A stretch of DNA of 13,230 nt from NCBI GenBank assembly GCA_013151785.1, contig JAADHP010000083.1, positions 1 to 13,230 on the forward strand. Direction: 5' to 3'. The notes under the pieces were generated by a model, which had not been told where the DNA came from, did no database searches, and saw only the letters and a list, made by a program, of their open reading frames with translations. The DNA comes from Nitrospirota bacterium (GTDB lineage: Bacteria; Nitrospirota; Thermodesulfovibrionia; Thermodesulfovibrionales; JdFR-85). Of the stretch, positions 1 through 6,961 are shown piece by piece. The stretch's first letter is position 1. The number at the start of each line of letters is the position of its first letter. Both the position numbers and the translations under genes were made by a program.

Positions 1-174
1 GAGGGTGAACCTGATTTTCTCCTCGGAGCATGCCTTGGATGGCATGCGAGAATGACTGAGAAGGCAATACCTGTATGCCTATAAAGTTGACTGGATAGTC
101 AATCACTATTTTAAGGTATACTACCATATCACTGCTTTCAGTTATTCGTTGTTATTCTTACATCTGGATTTGGA
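1..174 (+). repeat. Repeat-family copy A, truncated by the window start
   Basis: This is the right part of a structured repeat found at three other places in the window. It shares GAGGGTGAA, CCTCGGA and CGAGAATGA with copies B-D. Its second hairpin is GCATGCC (28-34), loop TTGGAT, GGCATGC (41-47), flanked by CTC and GAG. Further hairpins are at 62-80 and at 87-102 (TTGACT, loop GGAT, AGTCAA). Positions 121-174 match the reverse complement of 11425-11478 (left arm of copy D) at 48 of 54 positions without gaps, ending in CTGGATTTGGA. The left half lies outside the window. The rest of the spacer (175-222) shows no convincing promoter or Shine-Dalgarno sequence. Confidence 0.75.
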
Positions 175-222
175 TACTATACAGATTCGGTTGCACGGGT
201 ATAACTTTTTTGCGAGTAATGA

Positions 223-1530
223 ATGATGATTAATAACAGGGAAATCCTCAAGAAACTGTTTTGCAGTGCAGTAGCTGCAGTAGACCCCTATAACTCTGTT
301 ATAAAAAGAGGGCAGTCTTTACTGCAAGAGTATATAAAAGGCGGATTCAAGAGGGTCTTTGTTCTTGCTTTTGGTAAGGCATCATGTCCAATGACAAAGG
401 CTATAGAGGAGGTATTCGGGGAAAGGGTAACAGCTGGAGTGATTATCACGAAATATGGTCATTCAGAGGGATATAGTTTTTCTGAAAGGTTCAGACTCTA
501 TGAAGCAGGACATCCTGTGCCTGACCAAAAAGGGCTGGAAGCTACCAGAGATGCACTTGAGATGTTGACCGATCTTACAGAGGATGATCTGGTTATTGTT
601 CTTATATCAGGTGGTGGTTCAGCATTGTTTATAAGTCCTGTAGAGGGTATCACTCTTGAGGATAAGATGGAGACCACAGATATCCTTCTGAGGGCTGGGG
701 CTGACATCTTTGAACTGAATACAGTAAGAAAAAGGCTCTCCCGTGTAAAGGGTGGAAAGCTTGCACAGCTACTTTATCCTGCCCGGGTTAAAAGCTTCAT
801 ACTTTCTGATGTGCTTGGTGACAGACTTGATATAATAGCTTCAGGACCCACGGTTAAAGACCCTACAACATTTGAAGAGGCGGTTCATGTCCTGAAAAAA
901 TATAATCTCCTTGACAGAGTGCCTGAAAATGTAAGGCAATATCTACTATCAGGTAGTAAGAAGGAATTGCAGGAATTCAGGCCAGGTTCTGAAGAGGTTT
1001 TCAGGAGAGTGGAGAATGTAATTATAGGAAGTAACCGTATTGCCTTAAAGGCTGCTCTGAATGCAGCAGAGGGTCTTGGATTGAGTTCAGAGATAATTGA
1101 CAGTAATATTCAAGGAGAAGCCAGGGTGATAGGTACAAGGCTTGCAGAACTTGCACTACGAAAGAAGGAGGGGGCTTCAAACAGACCTCTCTGTCTTATC
1201 TCTGGAGGGGAGACCACGGTAACCGTAAAGGGGACAGGCAAAGGAGGAAGGAATACAGAACTGGCCCTTTCATTCGCATTGCAGATCCAGGGACATGATG
1301 GAATAACCCTGCTTTCAGCAGGAACTGATGGTACAGATGGTCCCACAGATGCGGCAGGTGCCATTGTTGATGGAAAGACCATTGAGAGAGGCCTCAGTAG
1401 AGGACTTGACCCTCTGGAATACCTGGAAAACAATGATTCCTATAGTTTTTTAGAGAAAACAGGCGACCTTTTTATTACTGGTCCTACAGGAACCAATGTG
1501 ATGGATATCCAGATAATCATCATTAGTTGA
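223..1530 (+). CDS. Glycerate kinase, MOFRL family (glycerate 2-kinase type)
   Basis: Predicted to phosphorylate D-glycerate with ATP in the cytosol; characterised members of this family mostly make 2-phosphoglycerate. The 435-residue length is normal. Visible family motifs are AFGKASCPM (about 50), LISGGGSAL (about 127), NTVRKRLSRVKGGKLA (about 166), LSDVLGD, ASGPTVKDPTT (about 207), and in the C-terminal MOFRL domain SGGETTVTVKGTGKGGRNTE (about 327), AGTDGTDGPTDAAGA (about 367) and TGPTGTNVMDI at the end. ATG at 223 is followed by ATG at 226; neither has a clear ribosome binding site. It lies 12 bp before a phosphoglycerate-glycoside phosphatase, which suggests a link to glycerate or glycosylglycerate metabolism. 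The family is clear; the phosphorylated position is inferred. Confidence 0.93.
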   Translation: MMINNREILKKLFCSAVAAVDPYNSVIKRGQSLLQEYIKGGFKRVFVLAFGKASCPMTKAIEEVFGERVTAGVIITKYGHSEGYSFSERFRLYEAGHPVPDQKGLEATRDALEMLTDLTEDDLVIVLISGGGSALFISPVEGITLEDKMETTDILLRAGADIFELNTVRKRLSRVKGGKLAQLLYPARVKSFILSDVLGDRLDIIASGPTVKDPTTFEEAVHVLKKYNLLDRVPENVRQYLLSGSKKELQEFRPGSEEVFRRVENVIIGSNRIALKAALNAAEGLGLSSEIIDSNIQGEARVIGTRLAELALRKKEGASNRPLCLISGGETTVTVKGTGKGGRNTELALSFALQIQGHDGITLLSAGTDGTDGPTDAAGAIVDGKTIERGLSRGLDPLEYLENNDSYSFLEKTGDLFITGPTGTNVMDIQIIIIS

Positions 1531-1542
1531 CCATAGTTGACC

Positions 1543-2376
1543 ATGGCGAGGCTTATAATATTTACAGATCTGGATGGTACACTTATCAGGGAGGAGGACT
1601 ATTCCTTTACTGATGCCCTTCCTGCCCTGGAGGAGATAGGAAGGCAGAAAATCCCTCTTGTTATTTCTTCGAGTAAGACACGTTCTGAGATAGAGGTATA
1701 CAGAGAGAGATTGAATAACAGAGACCCCTTTATTGCAGAAAATGGTGGTGGTATCTTCATACCGGAGGGTTATTTTACACAGGAGATACTTGGAGAATAT
1801 AACCCTGTTAAGATAGAGGGTTATCAGGCTATAATGCTTGGTGTTTCATACAAAGAGTTGAGGGCTGTTATTGAGGAACTGAGGGCAAAGGCTTACAGGA
1901 TTAAGGGGTTTGGAGACCTGAGTGTTGATGAGATAGCAGAAATTACAGGATTGAACAGCTACGAGGCCCGGCTGGCAAAGAAAAGAGAGTTTGATGAGGT
2001 CTTCATCCTCGAGGAAGATGATATGCAGAGAAAGGAAGAGATTTTCAGATTCATAAAAGAAAAAGGGTATGAGTATACAAAGGGCAGGTTCTACCATATA
2101 ATGGGCAGGACCGACAAAGGAAAGGCTGTGAGATTATTGATAGATCTATACAAACAGACCTTTGGTGATATTATAACCGTTGCAATCGGAGATAGCATGA
2201 ATGACCTGCCCATGTTGCTGGAGGTTCAGTATCCATTCATTGTCAGGAAGTCGGATGGTAGTTATGATAAGGTCTTTGAAGAATATCCATACATACGAAG
2301 GGCAGACGGCATTGGTCCAGAAGGATGGAACAGGGCTGTATTGGATCTGATTAGAAGCAAGATATCTACGTCCTGA
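1543..2376 (+). CDS. mpgP: Mannosyl-3-phosphoglycerate phosphatase family, HAD-IIB
   Basis: HAD-superfamily phosphatase of 277 residues. Motif I is TDLDGTLI near residue 7, motif II is SSKTRSEIE near 43, and ENGGGIFIP follows. The cap contains GFGDLSVDEIAEITGL, LAKKREFDEVF and GRFYHIMGRTDKGKAV, and motif IV is GDSMNDLPML. This series is diagnostic of the MPGP group, which removes phosphate from mannosyl- or glucosyl-3-phosphoglycerate to give the osmolyte glycosylglycerate. I chose ATG 1543 because the protein then begins MARLIIFTDLDG; an upstream in-frame TTG at 1537 has no support. The start overlaps a short direct duplication of AGTTGACCAT. No glycosyl-3-phosphoglycerate synthase gene is visible here, so the substrate is inferred. 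Confidence 0.88.
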   Translation: MARLIIFTDLDGTLIREEDYSFTDALPALEEIGRQKIPLVISSSKTRSEIEVYRERLNNRDPFIAENGGGIFIPEGYFTQEILGEYNPVKIEGYQAIMLGVSYKELRAVIEELRAKAYRIKGFGDLSVDEIAEITGLNSYEARLAKKREFDEVFILEEDDMQRKEEIFRFIKEKGYEYTKGRFYHIMGRTDKGKAVRLLIDLYKQTFGDIITVAIGDSMNDLPMLLEVQYPFIVRKSDGSYDKVFEEYPYIRRADGIGPEGWNRAVLDLIRSKISTS

Positions 2377-2409
2377 AATGCTGATAGAAAAAACAACCAA
2401 ACTACTAAC

Positions 2410-2586
2410 GGATAGGTGGGTATTGGCTTTGAGCGGATTTCAATTTTGCACAAGATTCACCTGGAGGGTGAATCGCAAAATTGCCTCGGAAGCGGACATG
2501 GATGTCCGCTGAGAAATTGGGGTCCCCAGAAAATCGCAGATTTTCTGGGGTGTAAGTTGAGCGGTAAAGCCAATATCCACCTGTCC
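2410..2586 (+). repeat. Repeat-family copy B, nested hairpin element
   Basis: Complete copy in the mpgP-ispA spacer. The outer stem pairs 2410-2430 with 2566-2586 over 21 positions, two of them G.T wobbles. Hairpin 1 is AATTTTGC (2442-2449), unpaired ACAA, GATTCACC (2454-2461), loop TGGAG, GGTGAATC (2467-2474), GCAAAATT (2475-2482). Hairpin 2 is AGCGGACAT (2491-2499), loop GG, ATGTCCGCT (2502-2510), enclosed by CTC and GAG. This copy has an extra perfect 12-bp hairpin, 2524-2535 with 2539-2550 around GCA, absent from C and D. A 74-codon reading frame runs through the element, but its peptide only mirrors the repeat and is not a gene. Positions 2377-2409 and 2587-2636 show nothing I recognise. 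Confidence 0.85.
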
Positions 2587-2636
2587 ATAAAACTGGCTGA
2601 TGAGTCAATCGGCAGATTTGCCTCTATGGCTGATTG

Positions 2637-2666
2637 TTGACAAAGTTAAAATTGTTTCATTAATAT
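2637..2666 (+). promoter_or_regulatory. Candidate sigma-70-type promoter for ispA and following genes
   Basis: TTGACA at 2637-2642 is a perfect -35 hexamer; after 18 nt TAATAT at 2661-2666 is a fair -10. It lies just downstream of repeat copy B and 23 bp before the ispA start, so it could serve the ispA-to-PAP2 gene group. The AT-rich setting makes a chance match possible. Confidence 0.45.
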
Positions 2667-2688
2667 TCAACAAAAAGAGTAAAAAACC

Positions 2689-3573
2689 ATGCCATTTGAT
2701 CTGAAGAGATATTTGCGTGAAAGAAAAGAGACTGTAGATACCTATCTGATGGAGTATCTATCAAGGCCTGTCTATCCTGTCAAACTCCATGAGGCAATGA
2801 AATACTCTCTCTTTGCTGGAGGTAAAAGAATAAGGCCTATACTCTGCATAGCTGCCTACGAGGCATGCGGTGGTGAGGCTGAGCATATCCTTCCTCAGGC
2901 ATCAGCAATAGAATTGATCCATACCTATTCATTGATACACGATGATCTTCCAGCAATGGATGATGACGATCTGCGAAGAGGCAAACCCACCAGCCATAAG
3001 GTCTTTGGAGAGGCCATGGCGATTCTTGCAGGTGACGCCCTCTTGACAGAGGCCTTTGTAATGTTTACACAGAACAGGGTGTTTGATGCACAGAATCTGA
3101 TTGATGCCCTGAGAGAACTGGCTGAGGCTGCTGGCCCATTTGGAATGGTAGGGGGCCAGGCTGAGGATATTATTTCTGAGAACAAAGAGCCAGATCCAAA
3201 AACACTCCATTTTATCCACACCCATAAAACAGGTGCCCTGATAAGGGCATCGATTACAATTGCTCCAATTCTGGCTGGTGCTCCAAGGGATTACTTTGAT
3301 GGATTAAGTGCCTATGGAGAAAAGGTGGGTCTTGCCTTTCAGATTGTGGATGATATACTTGATGTTGTGGGTGAGGAAGATAAGCTTGGCAAGAAAACTG
3401 GTTCTGACAAGGACAGGGGAAAGATTACCTATCCTGCCCTTTATGGACTTGAACGTTCAAAGGCTGCGGCAGAGGAGTTGATAATGGAGGCAATACATGC
3501 AATAGAAAAGATAGAGAGAAAGGACGGTCCTCTTAAGGCTATAGCTGAGTATATATTAGAGAGGATGGAATAG
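2689..3573 (+). CDS. ispA: Short-chain polyprenyl diphosphate synthase (FPP/GGPP synthase)
   Basis: Adds isopentenyl diphosphate units to allylic diphosphates to make farnesyl or geranylgeranyl diphosphate for quinones, carotenoids or lipid carriers; cytosolic. The 294-residue protein has the family signatures in order: FAGGKRIRPIL near residue 43, the first Asp-rich motif in LIHDDLPAMDDDDLRRGKPT near 83, GDALL, MVGGQAEDI, HTHKTGALI near 177, and the second Asp-rich motif FQIVDDILD near 217, then KKTGSDKDRGKITYP. Four residues separate the DD pairs of the first motif (DDLPAMDD), as in bacterial FPP synthases and plant-type GGPP synthases, so the product length cannot be told from this alone. 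Only a weak ribosome binding site is seen. The next gene starts 5 bp after the stop. Confidence 0.93.
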   Translation: MPFDLKRYLRERKETVDTYLMEYLSRPVYPVKLHEAMKYSLFAGGKRIRPILCIAAYEACGGEAEHILPQASAIELIHTYSLIHDDLPAMDDDDLRRGKPTSHKVFGEAMAILAGDALLTEAFVMFTQNRVFDAQNLIDALRELAEAAGPFGMVGGQAEDIISENKEPDPKTLHFIHTHKTGALIRASITIAPILAGAPRDYFDGLSAYGEKVGLAFQIVDDILDVVGEEDKLGKKTGSDKDRGKITYPALYGLERSKAAAEELIMEAIHAIEKIERKDGPLKAIAEYILERME

Positions 3574-3578
3574 CTTAT

Positions 3579-3989
3579 ATGAAACTGATACTGTTCTATG
3601 CACACAGTTTTTATTACAGGACTGCTGAAAAAAGCCTTCCCCATGTTGATGATATTAATAAGGCAGAAGAGATAAGAGATGCCACAGTGGTGTTTTTCCA
3701 GTTTGAGGAGAAGGATCCAGAGGATTCCTCTTCTGTTCTGAGAAAACTTGTAAAAAATATCAAATGGCATGCTGGTAAGTTCAATACAAAGAATGTGGTC
3801 TTACATTCTTTTAACCACCTTTCAATGAGCAAGGCCTCTCCCGAGGATGCACTCCTCATGCTTGAGGCGTCTGTTGAAAGGCTCAGGAGAAGTGGTTATA
3901 ACGTGATGGTAACACCTTTTGGATATTTCCACGAATTTAAGATTCACGTTGGCGGTGAATCACTTGCCAAGGTATTCAAGGAATTTTAA
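3579..3989 (+). CDS. Stand-alone threonyl-tRNA synthetase editing-domain homologue
   Basis: A 136-residue protein resembling the N-terminal domain of archaeal threonyl-tRNA synthetase, which hydrolyses mischarged Ser-tRNA(Thr). The strongest similarity is in the second half: KNVVLHSFNHLSMSKASPED (71-90) and YNVMVTPFGYFHEFKIHV (107-124), followed by GGESLAKV, matching the archaeal pattern NV-hydrophobic-PFAHLSS...NVxxxPFGYYKxFKI...HPLAE. Here no synthetase follows. From memory of the Pyrococcus abyssi enzyme, its catalytic Lys (in the YYK position) corresponds to His118 here and a second catalytic Glu to Lys131, so activity may be altered; His80 of the HLS motif is kept. It lies between ispA and a NYN nuclease gene, probably in one transcript. 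Family is likely; function in a bacterium is inferred. Confidence 0.72.
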   Translation: MKLILFYAHSFYYRTAEKSLPHVDDINKAEEIRDATVVFFQFEEKDPEDSSSVLRKLVKNIKWHAGKFNTKNVVLHSFNHLSMSKASPEDALLMLEASVERLRRSGYNVMVTPFGYFHEFKIHVGGESLAKVFKEF

Positions 3990-4033
3990 TTTTTGAATCC
4001 ATTCCATGAACGGCAAGATTTAGGAGGTTTAAG

Positions 4034-4507
4034 ATTTCTCATATCATCATTGATGGCTACAACCTTATTGGAATTTATCACAAAGATCTGAAAAGTGCAA
4101 GAAGCGAGCTGATCAAGCAGCTTATCAAGTACAAACGCATAAAGGGGCATAGCATAACCGTTGTCTTTGATGGTCACGGTGGTATGAGCAGTACTGATAC
4201 AAGACAGGTAACAGGCGGAATTACTGTAGTTTTCTCAAGGATTGGCAAGAGGGCAGACGATGTTATAAAAGAGTTGATCTTGAAAGGCAGCGGTGAAAAA
4301 ATTGTTATAACCTCTGACAGGGAGATTGTCAGGTTTGCATGGGCACATGGTGCCATACCTGTGGACTCTGAAATATTTCTTGATAAGATCTCGGTAATTC
4401 AACAACACCCAGATGAGGATAATGATTACGATGATTGGTATAATAAAACCTCCAGGAGGCTATCCAAAAAACAAAAGGCCATAAAGAGGGCAATAAATAA
4501 ACTATGA
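4034..4507 (+). CDS. YacP/NYN-domain (PIN-like) RNase, apparent AUU start
   Basis: Predicted metal-dependent RNA-cleaving protein of the NYN/YacP (Rae1-like) family, 157 residues. Motifs are HIIIDGYNLIG at the N-terminus (first acidic residue Asp7), VVFDGHG near 43, RIGKRADDVIKELI near 71 and KIVITSDREIVRFAWAHGA near 89. The basic C-terminus (RRLSKKQKAIKRAINKL) fits nucleic-acid binding. The first ATG in frame, at 4184, would remove the catalytic N-terminus. The conserved frame runs back to a stop at 4007. The only well placed start is ATT at 4034, 6 nt after AGGAGG (4022-4027), giving MSHIIIDGYNLIG. A five-codon leader (4006-4023) ends on that ribosome binding site; loss of one T could instead join it to the gene. 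The 3' end overlaps the next gene by ATGA. Confidence 0.8.
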   Translation: MSHIIIDGYNLIGIYHKDLKSARSELIKQLIKYKRIKGHSITVVFDGHGGMSSTDTRQVTGGITVVFSRIGKRADDVIKELILKGSGEKIVITSDREIVRFAWAHGAIPVDSEIFLDKISVIQQHPDEDNDYDDWYNKTSRRLSKKQKAIKRAINKL

Positions 4508-5358
4508 AAAATAGCTCCTTGAGAGAGGCGGAAAAGATAAATCTCTTCTTTCTGCTGTTTTTCTTTGTCCTTGCACTGGTGCATATCAGAGAGTTGCAGT
4601 CCTACAAGATTATCTATGAGTATCTGATTCTTCTGAGCCTGCAGTTGATATTTATAAAAATAAAGGTTACTGAAAGAAGATTCGGGATTCTGTACGATGT
4701 TGCATTTCCGGTAATTTCGGTGCTTCTTGTTTTTGACAGCATGAGCGAACTGGTTCATGTGGTTAATCCTCATGATATAGATTACAGACTCATACAGATG
4801 GATTACAAACTCTTTGGCCTTTATCCGACAGTATATTTGGAGCGGTTTGTGAATCCCTTTTTAACAGAAATATTACAGTTGAGTTATTCCAGCTATTACT
4901 TTCTCCCCGTGGTGCTTGGAGTGGTGTTAAAGGTGCAGGGTAGGGATGAAGAGTTTAACAGGGGTTTGGCCATGATTCTGCTCTGTTTTTATCTTTCCTA
5001 TGTGGGGTATATAATTTTCCCTGCCCTCGGACCAAGGTATACGATGCTTCATCTCCAGAGTGTTGAACTTCAGGGAGTATATTTTTTTAAAAAGATATCC
5101 AGTATTCTGAATTCAATAGAGGGCATCAAAAGGGATGCCTTTCCCAGTGGTCATACAGCCATAACCCTGCTTGTGCTCCATCTTGCATACAAGTTTGAAA
5201 GAAGACTTTTTTATATCTACCTTCCCGTTGCAGCATTGTTGTTGCTGTCCACTGTGTATTGCAGATATCATTATGTGGTAGATGTAATCGGAGGTATTGG
5301 TCTTTACTTGCTTACAGTTGTAATATCCAGGTTTTTGCTATTCAGAAAGGACGCCTGA
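4504..5358 (+). CDS. PAP2-superfamily membrane phosphatase/transferase
   Basis: Integral membrane protein of 284 residues with about six to seven hydrophobic segments. The active-site motifs of the PAP2 superfamily are DAFPSGHTA near residue 214 (motif 2) and STVYCRYHYVVDVIGG near 248 (motif 3, His and Asp). PALGPRY near 173 matches the Aur1/Ipt1-like subgroup (PAP2_3), whose members act on lipid phosphates or transfer lipid head groups. No classic KxxxxxxRP motif 1 is evident, which also fits that subgroup. The start overlaps the nuclease gene stop (ATGA), which suggests translational coupling. The 3' end overlaps the convergent LysR-type gene by 21 bp. Next to ispA it may act on polyprenyl phosphates; that is inference. 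Confidence 0.83.
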   Translation: MKNSSLREAEKINLFFLLFFFVLALVHIRELQSYKIIYEYLILLSLQLIFIKIKVTERRFGILYDVAFPVISVLLVFDSMSELVHVVNPHDIDYRLIQMDYKLFGLYPTVYLERFVNPFLTEILQLSYSSYYFLPVVLGVVLKVQGRDEEFNRGLAMILLCFYLSYVGYIIFPALGPRYTMLHLQSVELQGVYFFKKISSILNSIEGIKRDAFPSGHTAITLLVLHLAYKFERRLFYIYLPVAALLLLSTVYCRYHYVVDVIGGIGLYLLTVVISRFLLFRKDA

Positions 5359-6237
5359 TCTTTCTGTGATAAATTCGAAAAGTGCCTGATAATGGGGTGG
5401 GAGGGTCCGCTTCTTATGGGTTATGATTGAGAAGTCTCTCTTGATCTCCAGCCCCTTTATTTTGGTCTCCTTCAACACACCCCTTTCGAGTTCCTCTCTG
5501 ATTGATATTCTTGAAAGGATAGAGGCACCAAGAGAAGATTTAATAGCCTGTTTCACTGAGTCTGTAGAGCCCAGGATGGCAACAATGTTCAGGTTATTGA
5601 TAGATGTATTCTTTTTAAGCAGATGTTCCTCGATGGTCTTTCTTGTGCCTGAACCTTCTTCCCTGATAACAAAAGGTATTCTTAACAGTTCTTCTACGGT
5701 GATAGTGTTTTTATTAATAATATCACCTGTTGATGCAAGTACTAATTCATCTTCCACAAAGGGAGTGTAGTTCAATCTCTCTGGCTCCATTACAGCCCCT
5801 ACAATACCCATGATGAGTTCGTGGTTCAGAACCATATCGGTTATCTTTTTTGAATCTTCTATTAATATCTCAAAGGATATATCCCTGTATCTTGACTGGA
5901 ACTCAGTGGCCAATGTGGGAAGGATGTAGGTGCCAGGGATTGTACTTGCCCCGATTCGTATATGTCCTGCAATGTTTCCCTGAATACTGACAATCTCGGT
6001 GCGAAGCTTTTCGACTTCCTCAAGAATATTTAGTGCCCTTGGATACAGAATATCGGCAATCCTGGTGGAAACGATTGTTCTGCCAAGCCTGTCAAAGAGC
6101 TTACAGCTTAATTCATCTTCAAGCGTTTTTATATGTTCACTTACAGTGGGCTGGCTAAGTAGTAGTATCTCCGCGGCTTTTGAAAAACTTTTTTGCTTGT
6201 AGACCTCTGTGAATATCCTCAGGTGGTGCAGATCCAT
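5338..6237 (-). CDS. LysR-type regulator, resembling selenium-associated LysR group
   Basis: DNA-binding transcription factor, 299 residues, normal for LysR. The winged helix-turn-helix is at the N-terminus: MDLHHLRIFTEVYKQKSFSK then AAEILLLSQPTVSEHIKTLE (residues 21-40) and LFDRLGRT. The effector domain starts near 90 with HIRIGASTIPGTYILPTLA, and contains ILIEDSKKI, IVGAVMEPERLNYTPFVEDE and IREEGSGTRKTIEE. The IGASTIPG and GIVGA...YxPFxEDELVL patterns match my memory of the LysR group that NCBI names selenium metabolism-associated. That fits the selenocysteine gene in this window, but the assignment is from memory. It is transcribed away from perR across a 129-bp regulatory spacer and converges on the PAP2 gene, overlapping it by 21 bp. 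Confidence 0.88.
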   Translation of the reverse strand: MDLHHLRIFTEVYKQKSFSKAAEILLLSQPTVSEHIKTLEDELSCKLFDRLGRTIVSTRIADILYPRALNILEEVEKLRTEIVSIQGNIAGHIRIGASTIPGTYILPTLATEFQSRYRDISFEILIEDSKKITDMVLNHELIMGIVGAVMEPERLNYTPFVEDELVLASTGDIINKNTITVEELLRIPFVIREEGSGTRKTIEEHLLKKNTSINNLNIVAILGSTDSVKQAIKSSLGASILSRISIREELERGVLKETKIKGLEIKRDFSIITHKKRTLPPHYQALFEFITERSGVLSE

Positions 6238-6267
6238 TTTTATATTTTACAAAAAAACAACGATAAA

Positions 6268-6286
6268 ATCTATAGCCAAAATAGAT
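6268..6286 (-). promoter_or_regulatory. Candidate LysR operator (T-N11-A dyad)
   Basis: ATCTA (6268-6272) and TAGAT (6282-6286) form an inverted repeat with nine bases between; T6271 and A6283 are 11 bases apart, as in LysR boxes. It ends 31 bp upstream of the LysR start, a usual autoregulation position. The AT-rich sequence makes a chance dyad possible. Confidence 0.38.
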
Positions 6287-6306
6287 AATAAAATAAACTA
6301 ATAGAT

Positions 6307-6376
6307 TTATAAGAATTAATATCTTGACAATAATGATTCTAAAGTGATAAATTTTAGTAAATAGTAATGATAATAA
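6307..6376 (+). promoter_or_regulatory. perR promoter with three PerR-box-like sites
   Basis: A promoter is suggested by TTGACA (6324-6329), 18 nt, and TAAATT (6348-6353). Against the PerR box consensus TTATAATNATTATAA, three 15-mers match 11 of 14 defined positions: 6307-6321 (TTATAAGAATTAATA), 6328-6342 (CAATAATGATTCTAA, inside the -35/-10 spacer) and 6362-6376 (TAGTAATGATAATAA, at the first possible start codon). This arrangement fits negative autoregulation of the PerR-like gene that follows. The spacer is AT-rich, so single matches are weak; three in 70 bp are more persuasive. Confidence 0.5.
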
Positions 6377-6381
6377 ATATC

Positions 6382-6801
6382 ATGGAAAGATTCAAAAACA
6401 TAGGTCTGAAACTTACACCACAAAGGGTGGCAATACTGGAGTATCTTGATGGTAATACCTCGCATCCTTCTGCAGAGGATATCTACAGGCATGTCAAGGA
6501 GAGGTTTCCCATGATCTCCTTTGCCACGGTGTACAATACACTCGAAGCGTTAAGGAAGAGAGGATTAATTCTTGAGTTGACCATTGATCCTGACAGAAAA
6601 CGTTACGATCCCAACATACATCCTCATCACCACCTTATATGTTTAAGGTGCAAGAGTGTGGTGGATGTAAATCTTGAATTTGATGTTCCTGTTCCTGATG
6701 ATGTAAGGGGCAGGTTTGAGATACTTGGTAATCATATCGAGTTCTATGGTATTTGTGAGCAGTGCAAAAAGGAAGGAGGTGATGATAATGGCAGTCTTTA
6801 A
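6382..6801 (+). CDS. perR: Fur-family peroxide regulator, PerR-like
   Basis: Metal-dependent repressor that senses peroxide by iron-catalysed His oxidation in the PerR subgroup. The DNA-binding part contains LKLTPQRVAILEYLDGN, HPSAEDIYRHVKERFP and FATVYNTLEALRKRGLI. The sensor part has RYDPN, HPHHHLICLRCKSVVDVNLEF and IEFYGICEQC: two CxxC pairs for the structural zinc and Asp, His, His and Asp candidates for the regulatory metal, placed as in Bacillus PerR. I take ATG 6382, giving MERFKNIGLKLTPQR, 139 residues; ATG 6367 would add MIINI. Neither has a Shine-Dalgarno sequence. The 3' end overlaps the next small gene by 14 bp. It heads a run of oxidative-stress genes, which it probably represses. 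Confidence 0.88.
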   Translation: MERFKNIGLKLTPQRVAILEYLDGNTSHPSAEDIYRHVKERFPMISFATVYNTLEALRKRGLILELTIDPDRKRYDPNIHPHHHLICLRCKSVVDVNLEFDVPVPDDVRGRFEILGNHIEFYGICEQCKKEGGDDNGSL

Positions 6802-6895
6802 ATGCGAAAAGTGTGGCGCTACAAAAGAGGGCAGATGCAAGCCAAAGAAATGCCCTAAGTGTGGTGCAACAGGTACAATGAAAAAGGAAGGTTAA
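6788..6895 (+). CDS. RCKP-type rubredoxin-like small protein (35 aa)
   Basis: Tiny four-cysteine protein MAVFKCEKCGATKEG then RCKPKKCPKCGATGTMKKEG. The pairs C6/C9 and C22/C25, with the RCKPKKCPKCG signature, match small proteins named RCKP-type rubredoxin-like. The cysteines likely bind one iron (rubredoxin-like FeS4) or zinc. A strong Shine-Dalgarno sequence GGAGGTGAT (6776-6784) lies inside the perR 3' end, and the coding regions overlap, so the two are probably translationally coupled. Similar domains occur in rubrerythrin-type proteins, so electron transfer to peroxide reductases is a reasonable guess. An alternative is a zinc ribbon with a regulatory role. Confidence 0.8.
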   Translation: MAVFKCEKCGATKEGRCKPKKCPKCGATGTMKKEG

Positions 6896-6961
6896 CCCTT
6901 TGATTTTGGTATTGACAGATAGTACAAAATGTGAGAGAATTTAACATCGGAGGAAAGCCCA

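Noticed and set aside
2410..2586. Copies B-D as simple rho-independent terminators
   Set aside because: No T tract follows the outer stems and the structure is far larger than a terminator; insertion into an old terminator loop remains possible.
2416..2640. 74-codon open frame through repeat copy B
   Set aside because: The peptide (with EGESQNCLGSGHG) mirrors the repeat and has a counterpart in copy C (10236-10451); differences follow stem pairing, not codon positions, and no ribosome binding site is present.
4184..4507. ATG 4184 as start of the NYN nuclease
   Set aside because: It removes the conserved HIIIDGYNLIG and VVFDGHG motifs, and the true ribosome binding site is 150 bp upstream.
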